From Bacteroides sp. (GTDB lineage: Bacteria > Bacteroidota > Bacteroidia > Bacteroidales > Bacteroidaceae), in NCBI GenBank assembly GCA_019417975.1, contig DYCT01000027.1, forward strand, positions 844-12,439: a DNA stretch of 11,596 nt. Direction: 5' to 3'. The notes under the pieces are model-generated. The model made no database searches. It was not told the DNA's origin and worked only from the letters and a program-made list of their open reading frames with translations. Within the stretch, counting starts at the first letter, position 1, and each line of letters starts with the position of its first letter. Shown piece after piece: positions 1-7,050 of this stretch. Both the position numbers and the translations under genes were made by a program.

Positions 1-812
1 CCCTCATGATGGACCGTCCGCGCTACAACAACGACATCATACCGGAAGATATCCCTCTAAATGTGGTTTATGAAGACGACTGTCTCATGGTCGTCAACAA
101 ACCGGCCGGACTTGTAGTCCATCCGGGATGCGGAAATTACCATGGCACATTGGTTAATGCCATTGCCTGGCATCTAAAAGACAATAAGAACTACGACCCC
201 AACGACCCACAAGTAGGCTTGGTGCACCGAATTGATAAAGATACATCCGGACTGCTAGTCATAGCCAAGACTCCAGATGCCAAAACCCATTTAGGTCTCC
301 AATTCTACAATAAAACCACCAAACGAAAATACCAAGCCTTGGTATGGGGCATCGTAGAAGCTGACGAAGGACGTATTGAAGGAAACATCACGCGCAATCC
401 CAAAGATCGGATGCAAATGGCTGTATCAACCGACCCTACCATAGGCAAACATGCAGTGACCCACTACCGAGTATTGGAGCGGCTGGGATATGTCAGCTTG
501 GTAGAATGCCGACTGGAAACCGGACGTACGCATCAAATTCGCGTCCATATGAAACACATCGGCCATACACTCTTCAACGATGAGCGATATGGTGGAAACG
601 AAATTTTAAAAGGAACTCATTTCAGTAAATACAAACAATTTGTAACCAATTGCTTCGACATTTGTCCACGTCAGGCATTACACGCCATGACCCTTGGTTT
701 TGTCCATCCCAAGACAGGAGAGGAAATGTTTTTCACCTCCCCCTTGCCCGATGACATGACCCAACTGCTGGAAAGATGGAGAAACTATATTTCAAACCGA
801 GAAATAGAATGA
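1..812 (+). CDS. rluD: RluD-family 23S rRNA pseudouridine synthase, 5' end outside window
   Basis: Isomerises specific uridines in rRNA to pseudouridine; the RluD group modifies 23S rRNA helix 69, but exact target sites here are inferred. The frame is open to the left edge, so the start and the usual N-terminal S4 RNA-binding domain lie upstream; the ATG at position 6 is probably internal. From that Met (residue 1), visible motifs are NKPAGLVVHPG (31-41), the catalytic block HRIDKDTSGLL (74-84) with the expected nucleophile Asp77, and GRTHQIRVHMKHIGH (173-187). These are the three classic motifs of the RluA/RluC/RluD superfamily. The gene ends in TGA overlapping the ATG of ddl (ATGA, 809-812), suggesting translational coupling. 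The family is certain; RluD rather than a sister paralogue is likely from length and from pairing with ddl. Confidence 0.9.
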   Translation, partial: LMMDRPRYNNDIIPEDIPLNVVYEDDCLMVVNKPAGLVVHPGCGNYHGTLVNAIAWHLKDNKNYDPNDPQVGLVHRIDKDTSGLLVIAKTPDAKTHLGLQFYNKTTKRKYQALVWGIVEADEGRIEGNITRNPKDRMQMAVSTDPTIGKHAVTHYRVLERLGYVSLVECRLETGRTHQIRVHMKHIGHTLFNDERYGGNEILKGTHFSKYKQFVTNCFDICPRQALHAMTLGFVHPKTGEEMFFTSPLPDDMTQLLERWRNYISNREIE

Positions 813-1783
813 AACGTAATATCGCCATTATAGCCGGAGGAGACACCTCCGAATTTGAAGTATCCTTGCGCAGCGCACAAGGCATCTACTCTTTTATCGA
901 CAAAGAGAAATACAATCTGTATATCATTGAGATGAAAGGCCCACAATGGGAAGTACAGTTACCCGAGAACCAAAAAGTGACAGTCGACAAAAACGACTTT
1001 AGCTTTACATATCAAGGCAAAAAAGTAAAATTCGACTTTGCCTACATCACCATCCACGGTACTCCCGGTGAAGACGGACGTTTGCAAGGTTATTTCGACA
1101 TGATGCGCATCCCCTATTCCTGCTGTGGCGTACTGGCAGCAGCCATCACATACGACAAGTTTGCCTGCAACCATTATCTCCACGCTTTCGGAATCCGCAT
1201 TGCCGACTCTCTCCTGCTACGAAAAGATAACAACATCACTAATGAGGAGGTAGTAGAGAAAATCGGGTTACCTTGCTTTATCAAGCCCAGCCTGGGAGGC
1301 TCCAGCTTCGGTGTCACCAAAGTAAAAACAGCCGAGCAAATACAACCAGCTATTGCGAAAGCATTCCAGGAAGCAGAAGAAATCGTTATCGAAGCATTTA
1401 TGAAAGGAACAGAGCTCACCTGCGGTTGCTACAAGACCAAAGAGAAATCTGTCGTATTCCCAATCACAGAAGTAGTCACACACAATGAGTTTTTCGATTA
1501 CGATGCGAAATACAATGGGGAAGTAGATGAAATCACCCCGGCGCGCATCCCCGATGAATTGACCCAACGTGTGCAAACTCTCACATCTGCCATCTATGAC
1601 ATCTTAGGTTGTCAAGGAATCATCCGAGTAGACTATATCATCACCGAAGGCGAAAAAATAAACTTACTCGAGGTGAACACCACTCCTGGAATGACAGCTA
1701 CCAGCTTCATCCCACAACAAATCCGTGCTGCCAGACTCGATATACAAGATGTTATGACAGATATTATTGAAAATAAGTTTTGA
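809..1783 (+). CDS. ddl: D-alanine--D-alanine ligase
   Basis: ATP-dependent cytoplasmic ligase making D-Ala-D-Ala for the peptidoglycan stem peptide; 324 aa, normal for the family. The ATG at 809 is chosen over an in-frame ATG at 776. It overlaps the rluD stop as ATGA, and it puts the conserved Glu at residue 15, as in E. coli DdlB (from memory). Visible motifs: GGDTSEFEVS (10-19), HGTPGEDG (83-90), IPYSCCGVLAAAITYDK (substrate/ATP-grasp region), IKPSLGGSSFGV (ATP-grasp, active-site Ser), FFDYDAKY (omega loop) and the metal-binding LLEVNTTPGMT near the C-terminus. The Tyr closing the AKY motif is the residue type found in D-Ala-D-Ala ligases, whereas VanA-type D-Ala-D-Lac ligases differ there. 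This argues against a vancomycin-resistance enzyme. One small deviation is AAA where ASA is usual before the xxDK motif. Confidence 0.95.
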   Translation: MKRNIAIIAGGDTSEFEVSLRSAQGIYSFIDKEKYNLYIIEMKGPQWEVQLPENQKVTVDKNDFSFTYQGKKVKFDFAYITIHGTPGEDGRLQGYFDMMRIPYSCCGVLAAAITYDKFACNHYLHAFGIRIADSLLLRKDNNITNEEVVEKIGLPCFIKPSLGGSSFGVTKVKTAEQIQPAIAKAFQEAEEIVIEAFMKGTELTCGCYKTKEKSVVFPITEVVTHNEFFDYDAKYNGEVDEITPARIPDELTQRVQTLTSAIYDILGCQGIIRVDYIITEGEKINLLEVNTTPGMTATSFIPQQIRAARLDIQDVMTDIIENKF

Positions 1784-1809
1784 TTTCGACCATTTATTTA
1801 CCATCTTTG
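1779..1809 (+). promoter_or_regulatory. Putative Bacteroides-type sigma-ABfr promoter upstream of the acyltransferase
   Basis: TTTG (1779-1782) is followed after 19 bp by CATCTTTG (1802-1809), which matches 7 of 8 positions of the Bacteroides -7 element TAnnTTTG. Known spacing is about 19-21 bp. Transcription would start near 1816, about 20 nt before the ATG at 1838. The -33 element overlaps the ddl stop region. This is a match by eye to a degenerate consensus in AT-rich DNA; read-through from ddl remains possible. Confidence 0.5.
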
Positions 1810-1837
1810 CAATAAAGAATATTTAATAGAAAAGGCC

Positions 1838-2989
1838 ATGGGAACAGCAAGCGAATTTGACGAAATCCGTCCCTATCACAATGAGGAGCTACCACAAGTG
1901 TTTGAAGAACTGATTGCCGATGAAGCATTCCGGAAGATGGCTACTATAGCATTCCCCGAAATGCCATTCGAGCTATTGGCCGACACCATGCGAAAGTGTC
2001 ATACGGTTTATGAATTCCAACGAACCTTTTGTTACGGCTTACTTCATAAGATAGCTGCTACCTGCTCTGATGGAATAAGCCTCGACCACTCATCGCTCGT
2101 CGACAAGAACAAGGCCTATACCTATATATCCAATCACCGTGACATCATCCTCGACTCCGGCTTCTTGTCTATCTTATTGGTAGACCAAGGCATGGACACC
2201 GTAGAGATAGCCATAGGCGACAACCTGCTTATCTATCCTTGGATTAAAAAGTTGGTTCGCATCAACAAGTCGGTCATTGTACAGCGTTCGTTGAGCATGC
2301 GCCAAATGCTGGAATCATCCATGCGGCTGTCGCGCTACATCCATTATGCCATCAACGAGAAAAAACAATCACTTTGGATTGCCCAACGCGAAGGACGAGC
2401 CAAAGACTCGAACGACCGCACACAAGACAGTCTGCTCAAGATGTTAACCATGGCAGGAGAAGGCAATACGATAGAGAGACTGAAAGAACTACACATCGCG
2501 CCATTAGCCATTTCATACGAGTACGACCCTTGCGATTACCTGAAAGCGAAAGAGTTCCAACTGAAAAGAGATGTTCCGGACTTTAAGAAATCACAAGCCG
2601 ACGACTTGCAAAACATGGGTACCGGATTAAAAGGTTATAAAGGACGTGTTCATTTCTGCACCGGACGACCGCTCAACGATATCATTGATCAAGTAGACTC
2701 GAACCTTTCTAAACAAGAGTTGTTTACTGCTGTCTCTGCACTTATCGATAAAGAAATACACCGCAACTACCGACTCTATCCGGGCAACTACGTAGCAGCC
2801 GACCTGCTTGCCGGTGAAGAGCGTTATGCCGACCAATATACCGCAGAAGACAAAAAACGCTTTATAAATTATATAGATAATCAACTGGCTAAAATCGATT
2901 TGCCCCATAAAGACGAGCCGTTCTTGCGCAACAAGATGTTGGAAATGTATGCTAATCCGATGCTAAATCATCTGGCAAGTTTAAAATGA
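1838..2989 (+). CDS. PlsC-like phospholipid/glycerolipid acyltransferase (1-acylglycerol-3-phosphate acyltransferase family)
   Basis: Predicted to transfer an acyl chain to a glycerophosphate-type acceptor at the inner membrane; 383 aa, longer than classical PlsC (about 240 aa). The acyltransferase block lies at about 93-232. It contains ISNHRDIILD (97-106, presumed catalytic His100), SVIVQR (145-150, block II-like), REGRAKDSNDRTQ (184-196, equivalent of the EGT/EGR block III) and APLAISYEYDP (221-231, block IV). The spacing in the first block is His-x5-Asp (His100/Asp106), not the usual His-x4-Asp; Asp102 also lies in the block. There is no obvious transmembrane helix. About 95 residues precede the domain and about 150 follow it, with no match I recognise. 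The stop overlaps the next start (ATGA, 2986-2989), so it is probably co-translated with the lipoprotein gene. The exact acyl acceptor is not known from sequence. Confidence 0.75.
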   Translation: MGTASEFDEIRPYHNEELPQVFEELIADEAFRKMATIAFPEMPFELLADTMRKCHTVYEFQRTFCYGLLHKIAATCSDGISLDHSSLVDKNKAYTYISNHRDIILDSGFLSILLVDQGMDTVEIAIGDNLLIYPWIKKLVRINKSVIVQRSLSMRQMLESSMRLSRYIHYAINEKKQSLWIAQREGRAKDSNDRTQDSLLKMLTMAGEGNTIERLKELHIAPLAISYEYDPCDYLKAKEFQLKRDVPDFKKSQADDLQNMGTGLKGYKGRVHFCTGRPLNDIIDQVDSNLSKQELFTAVSALIDKEIHRNYRLYPGNYVAADLLAGEERYADQYTAEDKKRFINYIDNQLAKIDLPHKDEPFLRNKMLEMYANPMLNHLASLK

Positions 2990-3600
2990 GACACTTCGTC
3001 CAACTGATACTACTGACGGTATGCCTCTCTGTATGCAGCTGTACCGAGGAGACTTCGGTCTACCCTCCGGTATTGACTGAATTTGCCAACCTACGAGCAG
3101 ACCTGTCGGGATGTATGCACACTCTACTGAAAGATGACGGAACTGTCTATGCTGTGCAAAATACAACAAGCCACACAGGGTTCACTCCTGACTCCACATA
3201 TCGGGTAGTGGCACTCTATGAGCTTGTCCAGTCCACTACTTCGACTGTTCACCTATACGACTTTATCCGCACCATCTCTCCTCGTCCGGTTTCCAACTGG
3301 AAAAACGAAATAAAGCAAGACCCTGTAAAAGTGCAAAGCATCTGGGTAAAAGGAGATTTCTTAAACTTAGTTTTGTTAGTAAAAGCACAAAACAACCCCC
3401 ATGCATTCAACTTTATCGAGACGAGCGATGGCTCTATCCTTAAACTTACCTTCTATCACGACAAAGGGAAAGACATAGAGGCATATACCCAACGAGCATA
3501 TCTTTCAGTGCCCTTAGCGCAATATAAATCTCACTTTCAGCAACTACAATTCAGCATCAATACCGAACAAGGACTGAAAATTTATACATTCGAATTCTAA
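2986..3600 (+). CDS. NigD-like lipoprotein
   Basis: Small predicted lipoprotein of 204 aa. Residues 1-18 form a hydrophobic signal peptide ending in a lipobox, VCSC, with lipidation expected at Cys19. The following TEE is acidic, resembling the Bacteroidetes lipoprotein export signal that sends lipoproteins to the cell surface (inference). The mature part matches the NigD-like pattern as I know it: KDDGTVYAV (49-57), STYRVVALYEL (70-80), DPVKVQSIWVKGDFLNLVLL (112-131), LKLTFYHDKGKD (152-163) and AYLSVPL (171-177). These suggest an N-terminal OB-like fold followed by a beta sandwich. NigD was named from a bacteriocin locus in Prevotella; the role of most family members is unknown, and nothing here shows immunity. 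It starts inside the acyltransferase stop codon and is 18 bp from the glycosyltransferase gene. The lipoprotein call is firm; the family call is moderate. Confidence 0.65.
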   Translation: MRHFVQLILLTVCLSVCSCTEETSVYPPVLTEFANLRADLSGCMHTLLKDDGTVYAVQNTTSHTGFTPDSTYRVVALYELVQSTTSTVHLYDFIRTISPRPVSNWKNEIKQDPVKVQSIWVKGDFLNLVLLVKAQNNPHAFNFIETSDGSILKLTFYHDKGKDIEAYTQRAYLSVPLAQYKSHFQQLQFSINTEQGLKIYTFEF

Positions 3601-3618
3601 CCCCCAACCAGAAAAGCC

Positions 3619-4608
3619 ATGTTTTACTCTGTTATTATCCCGGTATTCAACCGTCCGGACGAAGTAGATGAACTATTGGACAGCCTCACTCGGCAAAAAT
3701 ACAAACAGTTTGAAGTGATTGTGGTAGAAGACGGTTCCACTCTGCCCTGCCAATCAATTGTGGAATGCTATGCAAACCTATTAGACATTCACTATTATAC
3801 AAAACCGAATTCCGGTCCCGGTCAAACACGCAATTACGGAGCAGAAAGAAGCAAAGGCGACTATCTCATCATCTTAGATTCCGACTGCATCCTCCCACCA
3901 GGATATTTTAATGCCATAGAACAAGAGCTATCTGTACAAGAAGCAGATGCTTTCGGAGGTCCCGACCGTGCTCATCCTTCGTTCAGTCCTATCCAAAAAG
4001 CCATCAACTATGCCATGACTTCATTTTTCACAACCGGTGGCATACGAGGCGGTAAAAAGAAGATGGACAAGTTCTACCCAAGAAGCTTCAACATGGGAGT
4101 GAAACGCGAAGTATATCAGCATTTAGGCGGATTCTCTAAAATGCGCTTTGGAGAAGACATCGACTTCAGCATCCGCATATTTAAGAATGCATACAGATGC
4201 CGGCTTTTCCCCGATGCTTGGGTATACCACAAACGTCGCACCGACCTGAAGAAGTTTTTCAAGCAGGTACACAATTCAGGCATTGCACGTATCAACCTAT
4301 ACAAGAAATATCCCGAATCGCTTAAGCTGGTTCACCTGCTCCCGGCACTGTTTACCTTGGGAGTAGTCTTCCTGTTGTTCTGTGCACCCTTTTGCCTTTA
4401 TAGCTTGCTCCCCCTTGCAGCCTTTGCCCTACTGATTTTTATCGATGCAAGCCTCAGCAACAAAAGTCTATACATCGGCATATTAGCGATAGCAGCTTCA
4501 TTCATCCAATTAACAGGCTACGGAAGCGGATTCTTACGTGCCTGGTGGAAACGGATAGTACTCAGAAAAGACGAGTTTGCTGCCTTTGAAAAGAACTTCT
4601 ACAAATAA
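3619..4608 (+). CDS. Membrane-anchored family 2 glycosyltransferase
   Basis: GT-A fold inverting glycosyltransferase, 329 aa, predicted to move a sugar from a nucleotide-sugar to an envelope lipid or glycan on the cytoplasmic face of the inner membrane. Residues 1-10 (FYSVIIPVF) open the Rossmann-like domain, with VIVVEDGS at 33-40. The metal-binding DxD is Asp87-Ser-Asp89 within LIILDSDC. GEDIDFSIR (178-186) supplies the ED motif, likely holding the catalytic base. Hydrophobic segments at about 237-262, 264-278 and 284-306 look like C-terminal membrane helices, and the tail is basic. It lies 18 bp after the NigD-like gene and 11 bp before radC. The sugar donor and acceptor cannot be read from sequence. 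Neighbouring acyltransferase and lpxH genes make a lipid-linked acceptor plausible, but that is inference. Confidence 0.85.
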   Translation: MFYSVIIPVFNRPDEVDELLDSLTRQKYKQFEVIVVEDGSTLPCQSIVECYANLLDIHYYTKPNSGPGQTRNYGAERSKGDYLIILDSDCILPPGYFNAIEQELSVQEADAFGGPDRAHPSFSPIQKAINYAMTSFFTTGGIRGGKKKMDKFYPRSFNMGVKREVYQHLGGFSKMRFGEDIDFSIRIFKNAYRCRLFPDAWVYHKRRTDLKKFFKQVHNSGIARINLYKKYPESLKLVHLLPALFTLGVVFLLFCAPFCLYSLLPLAAFALLIFIDASLSNKSLYIGILAIAASFIQLTGYGSGFLRAWWKRIVLRKDEFAAFEKNFYK

Positions 4609-4619
4609 CCCTTCTTACC

Positions 4620-5315
4620 GTGAAAGGAACAGACAAACTAAACATCAAGGACTGGGCTGAAGACGACAGACCACGCGAAAAGATGCTCAGTAAAGGTATT
4701 GATGCACTAAGCGATGCCGAACTGTTGGCTATCCTTATCGGTTCGGGCAATGCAGAAGAAACAGCAGTGGGATTGATGCAACGCATATTGGCCAGTGTAA
4801 GCAACAACTTAAACGAACTTGGGAAACTTTCCGTTCAAGACCTCTGCCGATTCAAAGGTATCGGGCCAGCCAAAGCCATCGCCATTGCTTCAGCATTGGA
4901 AATCGGGAAAAGACGCAAACTGGCTGAAGCCAAGGAACGCAAGACAATTTCATCTTCGGCCGATGCCTACGAGCTGTTTCACCCTATCCTATGCGACCTT
5001 CCGGTCGAAGAGTTTTGGGTCCTTTACCTCAACCAATCGCATAAAATCATTGACCAAGTACGCATCAGCATCGGTGGGATTACCGAGACCTCGGCCGATG
5101 TCCGCAACATCCTGCGCGAAGCCTTACTAAAGAGAGCGACCTCGCTCATCCTATGCCATAACCACCCTTCGGGAAACCCCAGGCCCAGCAACGCAGACAA
5201 CCGGTTGACAGAAAATGTACGACAAGCATCCAAACTGATGAACATCCATCTGTGCGACCACCTAATCGTATGCGACGGAGTTTACTATAGCTATGCTGAT
5301 GAAGGCCAACTTTAA
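4620..5315 (+). CDS. radC: RadC family JAB/MPN+ protein (UPF0758)
   Basis: 231 aa, the usual RadC size. The N-terminus (KLNIKDWAEDDRPREKML) and a helix-hairpin-helix-like segment (FKGIGPAKAIAIASALEIGKR, about 79-99) precede the C-terminal JAB/MPN+ domain. That domain carries the metal motif HNHPSGNPRPSNAD (180-193), with predicted zinc ligands His180, His182 and Asp193. All expected metal ligands are present, so the protein should be intact. Translation seems to start at GTG (4620-4622). That start gives the typical RadC N-terminus; the next in-frame ATG (4683) would remove the conserved WAEDDRPREK segment. RadC was once linked to DNA repair, but its biochemical role is unsettled. It lies 11 bp after the glycosyltransferase gene and is probably co-transcribed with it. 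Confidence 0.93.
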   Translation: MKGTDKLNIKDWAEDDRPREKMLSKGIDALSDAELLAILIGSGNAEETAVGLMQRILASVSNNLNELGKLSVQDLCRFKGIGPAKAIAIASALEIGKRRKLAEAKERKTISSSADAYELFHPILCDLPVEEFWVLYLNQSHKIIDQVRISIGGITETSADVRNILREALLKRATSLILCHNHPSGNPRPSNADNRLTENVRQASKLMNIHLCDHLIVCDGVYYSYADEGQL

Positions 5316-5376
5316 GGCTCATCCCTACCCAATCGGCCGACAAAACCCGCGAAAGCAAGGGATTTCCAACCAACTA

Positions 5377-5409
5377 TTGGATTCGGTTAAAAAAATATTT
5401 TTATTTTTG
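5377..5409 (+). promoter_or_regulatory. Putative Bacteroides-type promoter upstream of the DUF59 gene
   Basis: TATTTTTG (5402-5409) fits the -7 consensus TAnnTTTG fully. A TTG at 5377-5379 lies 22 bp upstream, slightly beyond the usual 19-21 bp. Transcription would begin around 5416, about 15 nt before the ATG at 5431. It sits in the 115-bp gap after radC, the largest gap in the plus-strand cluster. No clear terminator is visible before it. The AT-rich context makes a chance match possible. Confidence 0.5.
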
Positions 5410-5430
5410 CATCTTAAAGCATGATAAATT

Positions 5431-5748
5431 ATGGATACCGAACGTTTTGAAATAGAAGAAAAGATAGTGAAAATGCTCAAGACCGTATACGACCCGGAAA
5501 TACCGGTCAACATCTACGATTTGGGGCTTATCTATAAAATAGATGTAAACAGTCAGCATGAAGCTGTCATTGACATGACCTTGACTGCGCCCAACTGTCC
5601 TGCAGCCGACTTCATCATGGAGGACGTACGCATGAAAATTGAGTCGATTGAAGGCATCTCTTCTGCGACAGTCAACTTAGTATTCGAGCCTGAATGGGAC
5701 AAAGACATGATGAGTGAAGAAGCCAAATTAGAATTAGGCTTCCTCTAA
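5431..5748 (+). CDS. MIP18/DUF59 family protein, SufT-like Fe-S assembly factor
   Basis: Compact single-domain protein of 105 aa, the typical length for stand-alone DUF59 proteins. Visible family motifs are VYDPEIPVNIYDLGLIY (19-35) and MTLTAPNCPAADFI (49-62), where Cys56 is the conserved reactive or cluster-related cysteine. The C-terminal VNLVFEPEWDKDMMSEEAK is also characteristic. Relatives such as SufT and eukaryotic MIP18/CIA2 help load iron-sulfur clusters onto client proteins, while PaaD belongs to phenylacetate metabolism. No paa genes are seen here, so general Fe-S maturation is the better inference. No suf genes are visible in the window. The 35-bp gap to lpxH suggests co-transcription with it. 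Confidence 0.88.
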   Translation: MDTERFEIEEKIVKMLKTVYDPEIPVNIYDLGLIYKIDVNSQHEAVIDMTLTAPNCPAADFIMEDVRMKIESIEGISSATVNLVFEPEWDKDMMSEEAKLELGFL

Positions 5749-5783
5749 AAAAAACGATATCCCTATCCCAAGTTATTCGCGCA

Positions 5784-6551
5784 ATGAAAAAAGTCTACTT
5801 CCTATCCGATGCTCATCTTGGTTCCAGAGCAATTGAGCACAGACGTACACAAGAACGACGTCTGGTCAACTTTTTGGAACACATCAAACACGAAGCAGAA
5901 GCCATCTATCTGCTCGGTGATATGTTCGACTTCTGGTACGAATTTAAAACGGTTGTCCCCAAAGGATACACTCGTTTCTTAGGCAAGCTATCGGAACTGA
6001 CAGATATGGGAGTGGAAGTACATTTTTTTACAGGGAATCATGACATCTGGTGTGGCGATTACCTGCAAAAAGAATGTGGAGTAATCTTACACAGAGAAGC
6101 GGAAACAACAGAAATCCACGGAAAACTGTTTTACTTAGCACATGGTGACGGACTGGGAGACCCCGACAAATCGTTCAAGCTTCTACGTATGATGTTTCAC
6201 AGTCATACCTTACAACGCATGTTCTCAGCCATCCATCCCCGCTGGAGCATTGAGTTAGGACTGAATTGGGCAAAACACAGCCGGCTGAAACATGAAAATG
6301 GAAAAGAACCCGACTACATGGGTGAAAACAACGAGCATTTAGTTGTCTATACCAAAGAATACCTAAAGTCTCACCCCAACATCAACTATTTCATCTACGG
6401 CCATCGCCACATCATGCTCGACTTGATGTTAAGCCAAACAGCTCGTATCCTTATCCTCGGCGACTGGATAAACCATTGTTCGTATGCCGTGCTCAATGGA
6501 GAAGAGCTCATCATGGACCAATTTATCGAAGGAGAATCTTTCCGCCAATAA
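5784..6551 (+). CDS. lpxH: UDP-2,3-diacylglucosamine diphosphatase (lipid A synthesis)
   Basis: Cleaves the pyrophosphate of UDP-2,3-diacylglucosamine to give lipid X, the fourth step of lipid A synthesis, as a peripheral inner-membrane metallophosphoesterase. At 255 aa it fits the family. The calcineurin-like metal motifs are complete: SDAHLG (8-13, Asp9/His11), GDMFDFWYE (45-53, Asp46), GNHD (84-87, Asn85), AHGD (119-122, His120) and GHRH (206-209, His207/His209). The GDxFDxW form is typical of LpxH-type enzymes rather than of general phosphoesterases. Residues between the HGD and GHRH motifs form the longer insert expected for the lipid-binding cap (HSHTLQRMFSAIHPRW and following). It is the last gene of the plus-strand run and is followed by a 580-bp gap. 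Confidence 0.92.
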   Translation: MKKVYFLSDAHLGSRAIEHRRTQERRLVNFLEHIKHEAEAIYLLGDMFDFWYEFKTVVPKGYTRFLGKLSELTDMGVEVHFFTGNHDIWCGDYLQKECGVILHREAETTEIHGKLFYLAHGDGLGDPDKSFKLLRMMFHSHTLQRMFSAIHPRWSIELGLNWAKHSRLKHENGKEPDYMGENNEHLVVYTKEYLKSHPNINYFIYGHRHIMLDLMLSQTARILILGDWINHCSYAVLNGEELIMDQFIEGESFRQ

Positions 6552-6790
6552 CCGGGTCACAATCATACACACATAGATTGTCCAACGTCACTTCGCTCTA
6601 CACTTCCGGATGGCCACAACCGGAAAGGATGATTCATATCTTCCTAAGAACTTGTTTTTGTCAATAAAATTCATTTCACGCGATTCATTTCTATATGAAG
6701 GAAACAGGCTACAGAATAGCTAAAAAGGCAGTCTCTTATAACCCGTCCAAGCCGTTTTATATAGTGCTATAAATGAACAAATTAGAAACG

Positions 6791-6888
6791 CCCCAAAAAG
6801 TATCCTAAGATAAACCGCGAAATATCTTAAGATAAATCGCAAAGTATCTTAAGATACCTGGCCATTTATCTTAAGATACTTTGCGGGT
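6791..6888. repeat. Four 22-bp units with palindromic TATCTTAAGATA cores
   Basis: Four 12-bp palindromes start at 6801, 6823, 6845 and 6867, exactly 22 bp apart. The first reads TATCCTAAGATA (one change); the other three are identical TATCTTAAGATA. The 10-nt segments paired with the cores are also related: ccccaaaaag, aaccgcgaaa and aatcgcaaag before cores 1-3, and ctttgcgggt after core 4, which reads acccgcaaag on the other strand. So three units are head-to-tail and the fourth is inverted, around a central linker cctggccatt (6857-6866) that contains palindromic TGGCCA. The array lies between two convergent genes. It could be a REP-like extragenic repeat, a protein-binding array or a nested hairpin set; nothing in the sequence decides between these. 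Confidence 0.85.
6838..6885. repeat. Perfect 19-bp inverted repeat (hairpin) from units 3 and 4 of the array
   Basis: CGCAAAGTATCTTAAGATA (6838-6856) is the exact reverse complement of 6867-6885, separated by a 10-nt loop (6857-6866). No T-run directly follows on the plus strand (ggtgaaccta), so it is not a standard intrinsic terminator in that direction. In transcripts it could act as a stable 3' hairpin that blocks exonuclease decay, or as a cruciform or protein target in DNA. Core 2 could compete with core 3 or 4 for pairing. Confidence 0.85.
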
Positions 6889-7024
6889 GAACCTATAGTT
6901 CGTCCTCCCCTAATCTCCCAAAACCGGTTTTTATGCCCCAAATGTTGTCAAGAAAAAGTTAAATGACATTTCATCTTTTCCAATGGCGCTACCCTTGATG
7001 ATTATTATAAAATCTACTATAAGC

Positions 7025-7046
7025 CCAAGCTTTTCATAAAACTTGG
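7025..7046. repeat. Small bulged hairpin beside the terminator
   Basis: CCAAG-C-TTTT (7025-7034) pairs with AAAACTTGG (7038-7046), giving nine base pairs with one bulged C and a CAT loop. It sits 4 bp from the main terminator stem. It may be an accessory structure or chance in AT-rich DNA. Confidence 0.45.
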
Positions 7047-7050
7047 ATAA

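Noticed and set aside
776..808. Earlier in-frame ATG for ddl, adding 11 residues
   Set aside because: The extension (MEKLYFKPRNR) overlaps rluD coding sequence and lacks family similarity. The ATG at 809 gives the normal 324-aa length, the expected position of Glu15 and an ATGA coupling.
809..1783. Vancomycin-resistance type D-Ala-D-Lac ligase
   Set aside because: The omega-loop motif DAKY and the rluD neighbourhood fit a housekeeping D-Ala-D-Ala ligase; no vanH or vanX-like genes are nearby.
6604..6625. TTCCGG/CCGGAA inverted repeat as the lpxH terminator
   Set aside because: The stem is only 6 bp with a 10-nt loop, and the T-run comes about 30 bp later. This is too weak to call a terminator, so it is mentioned only within the intergenic entry.
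6476..6667. 63-aa plus-strand frame overlapping the lpxH end
   Set aside because: It overlaps lpxH in another frame and has no motif or clear start signal.
6801..6878. CRISPR array reading of the regular repeats
   Set aside because: The cores are only 12 bp, the spacers are 10 bp and related to each other rather than unique, and no cas genes are present.
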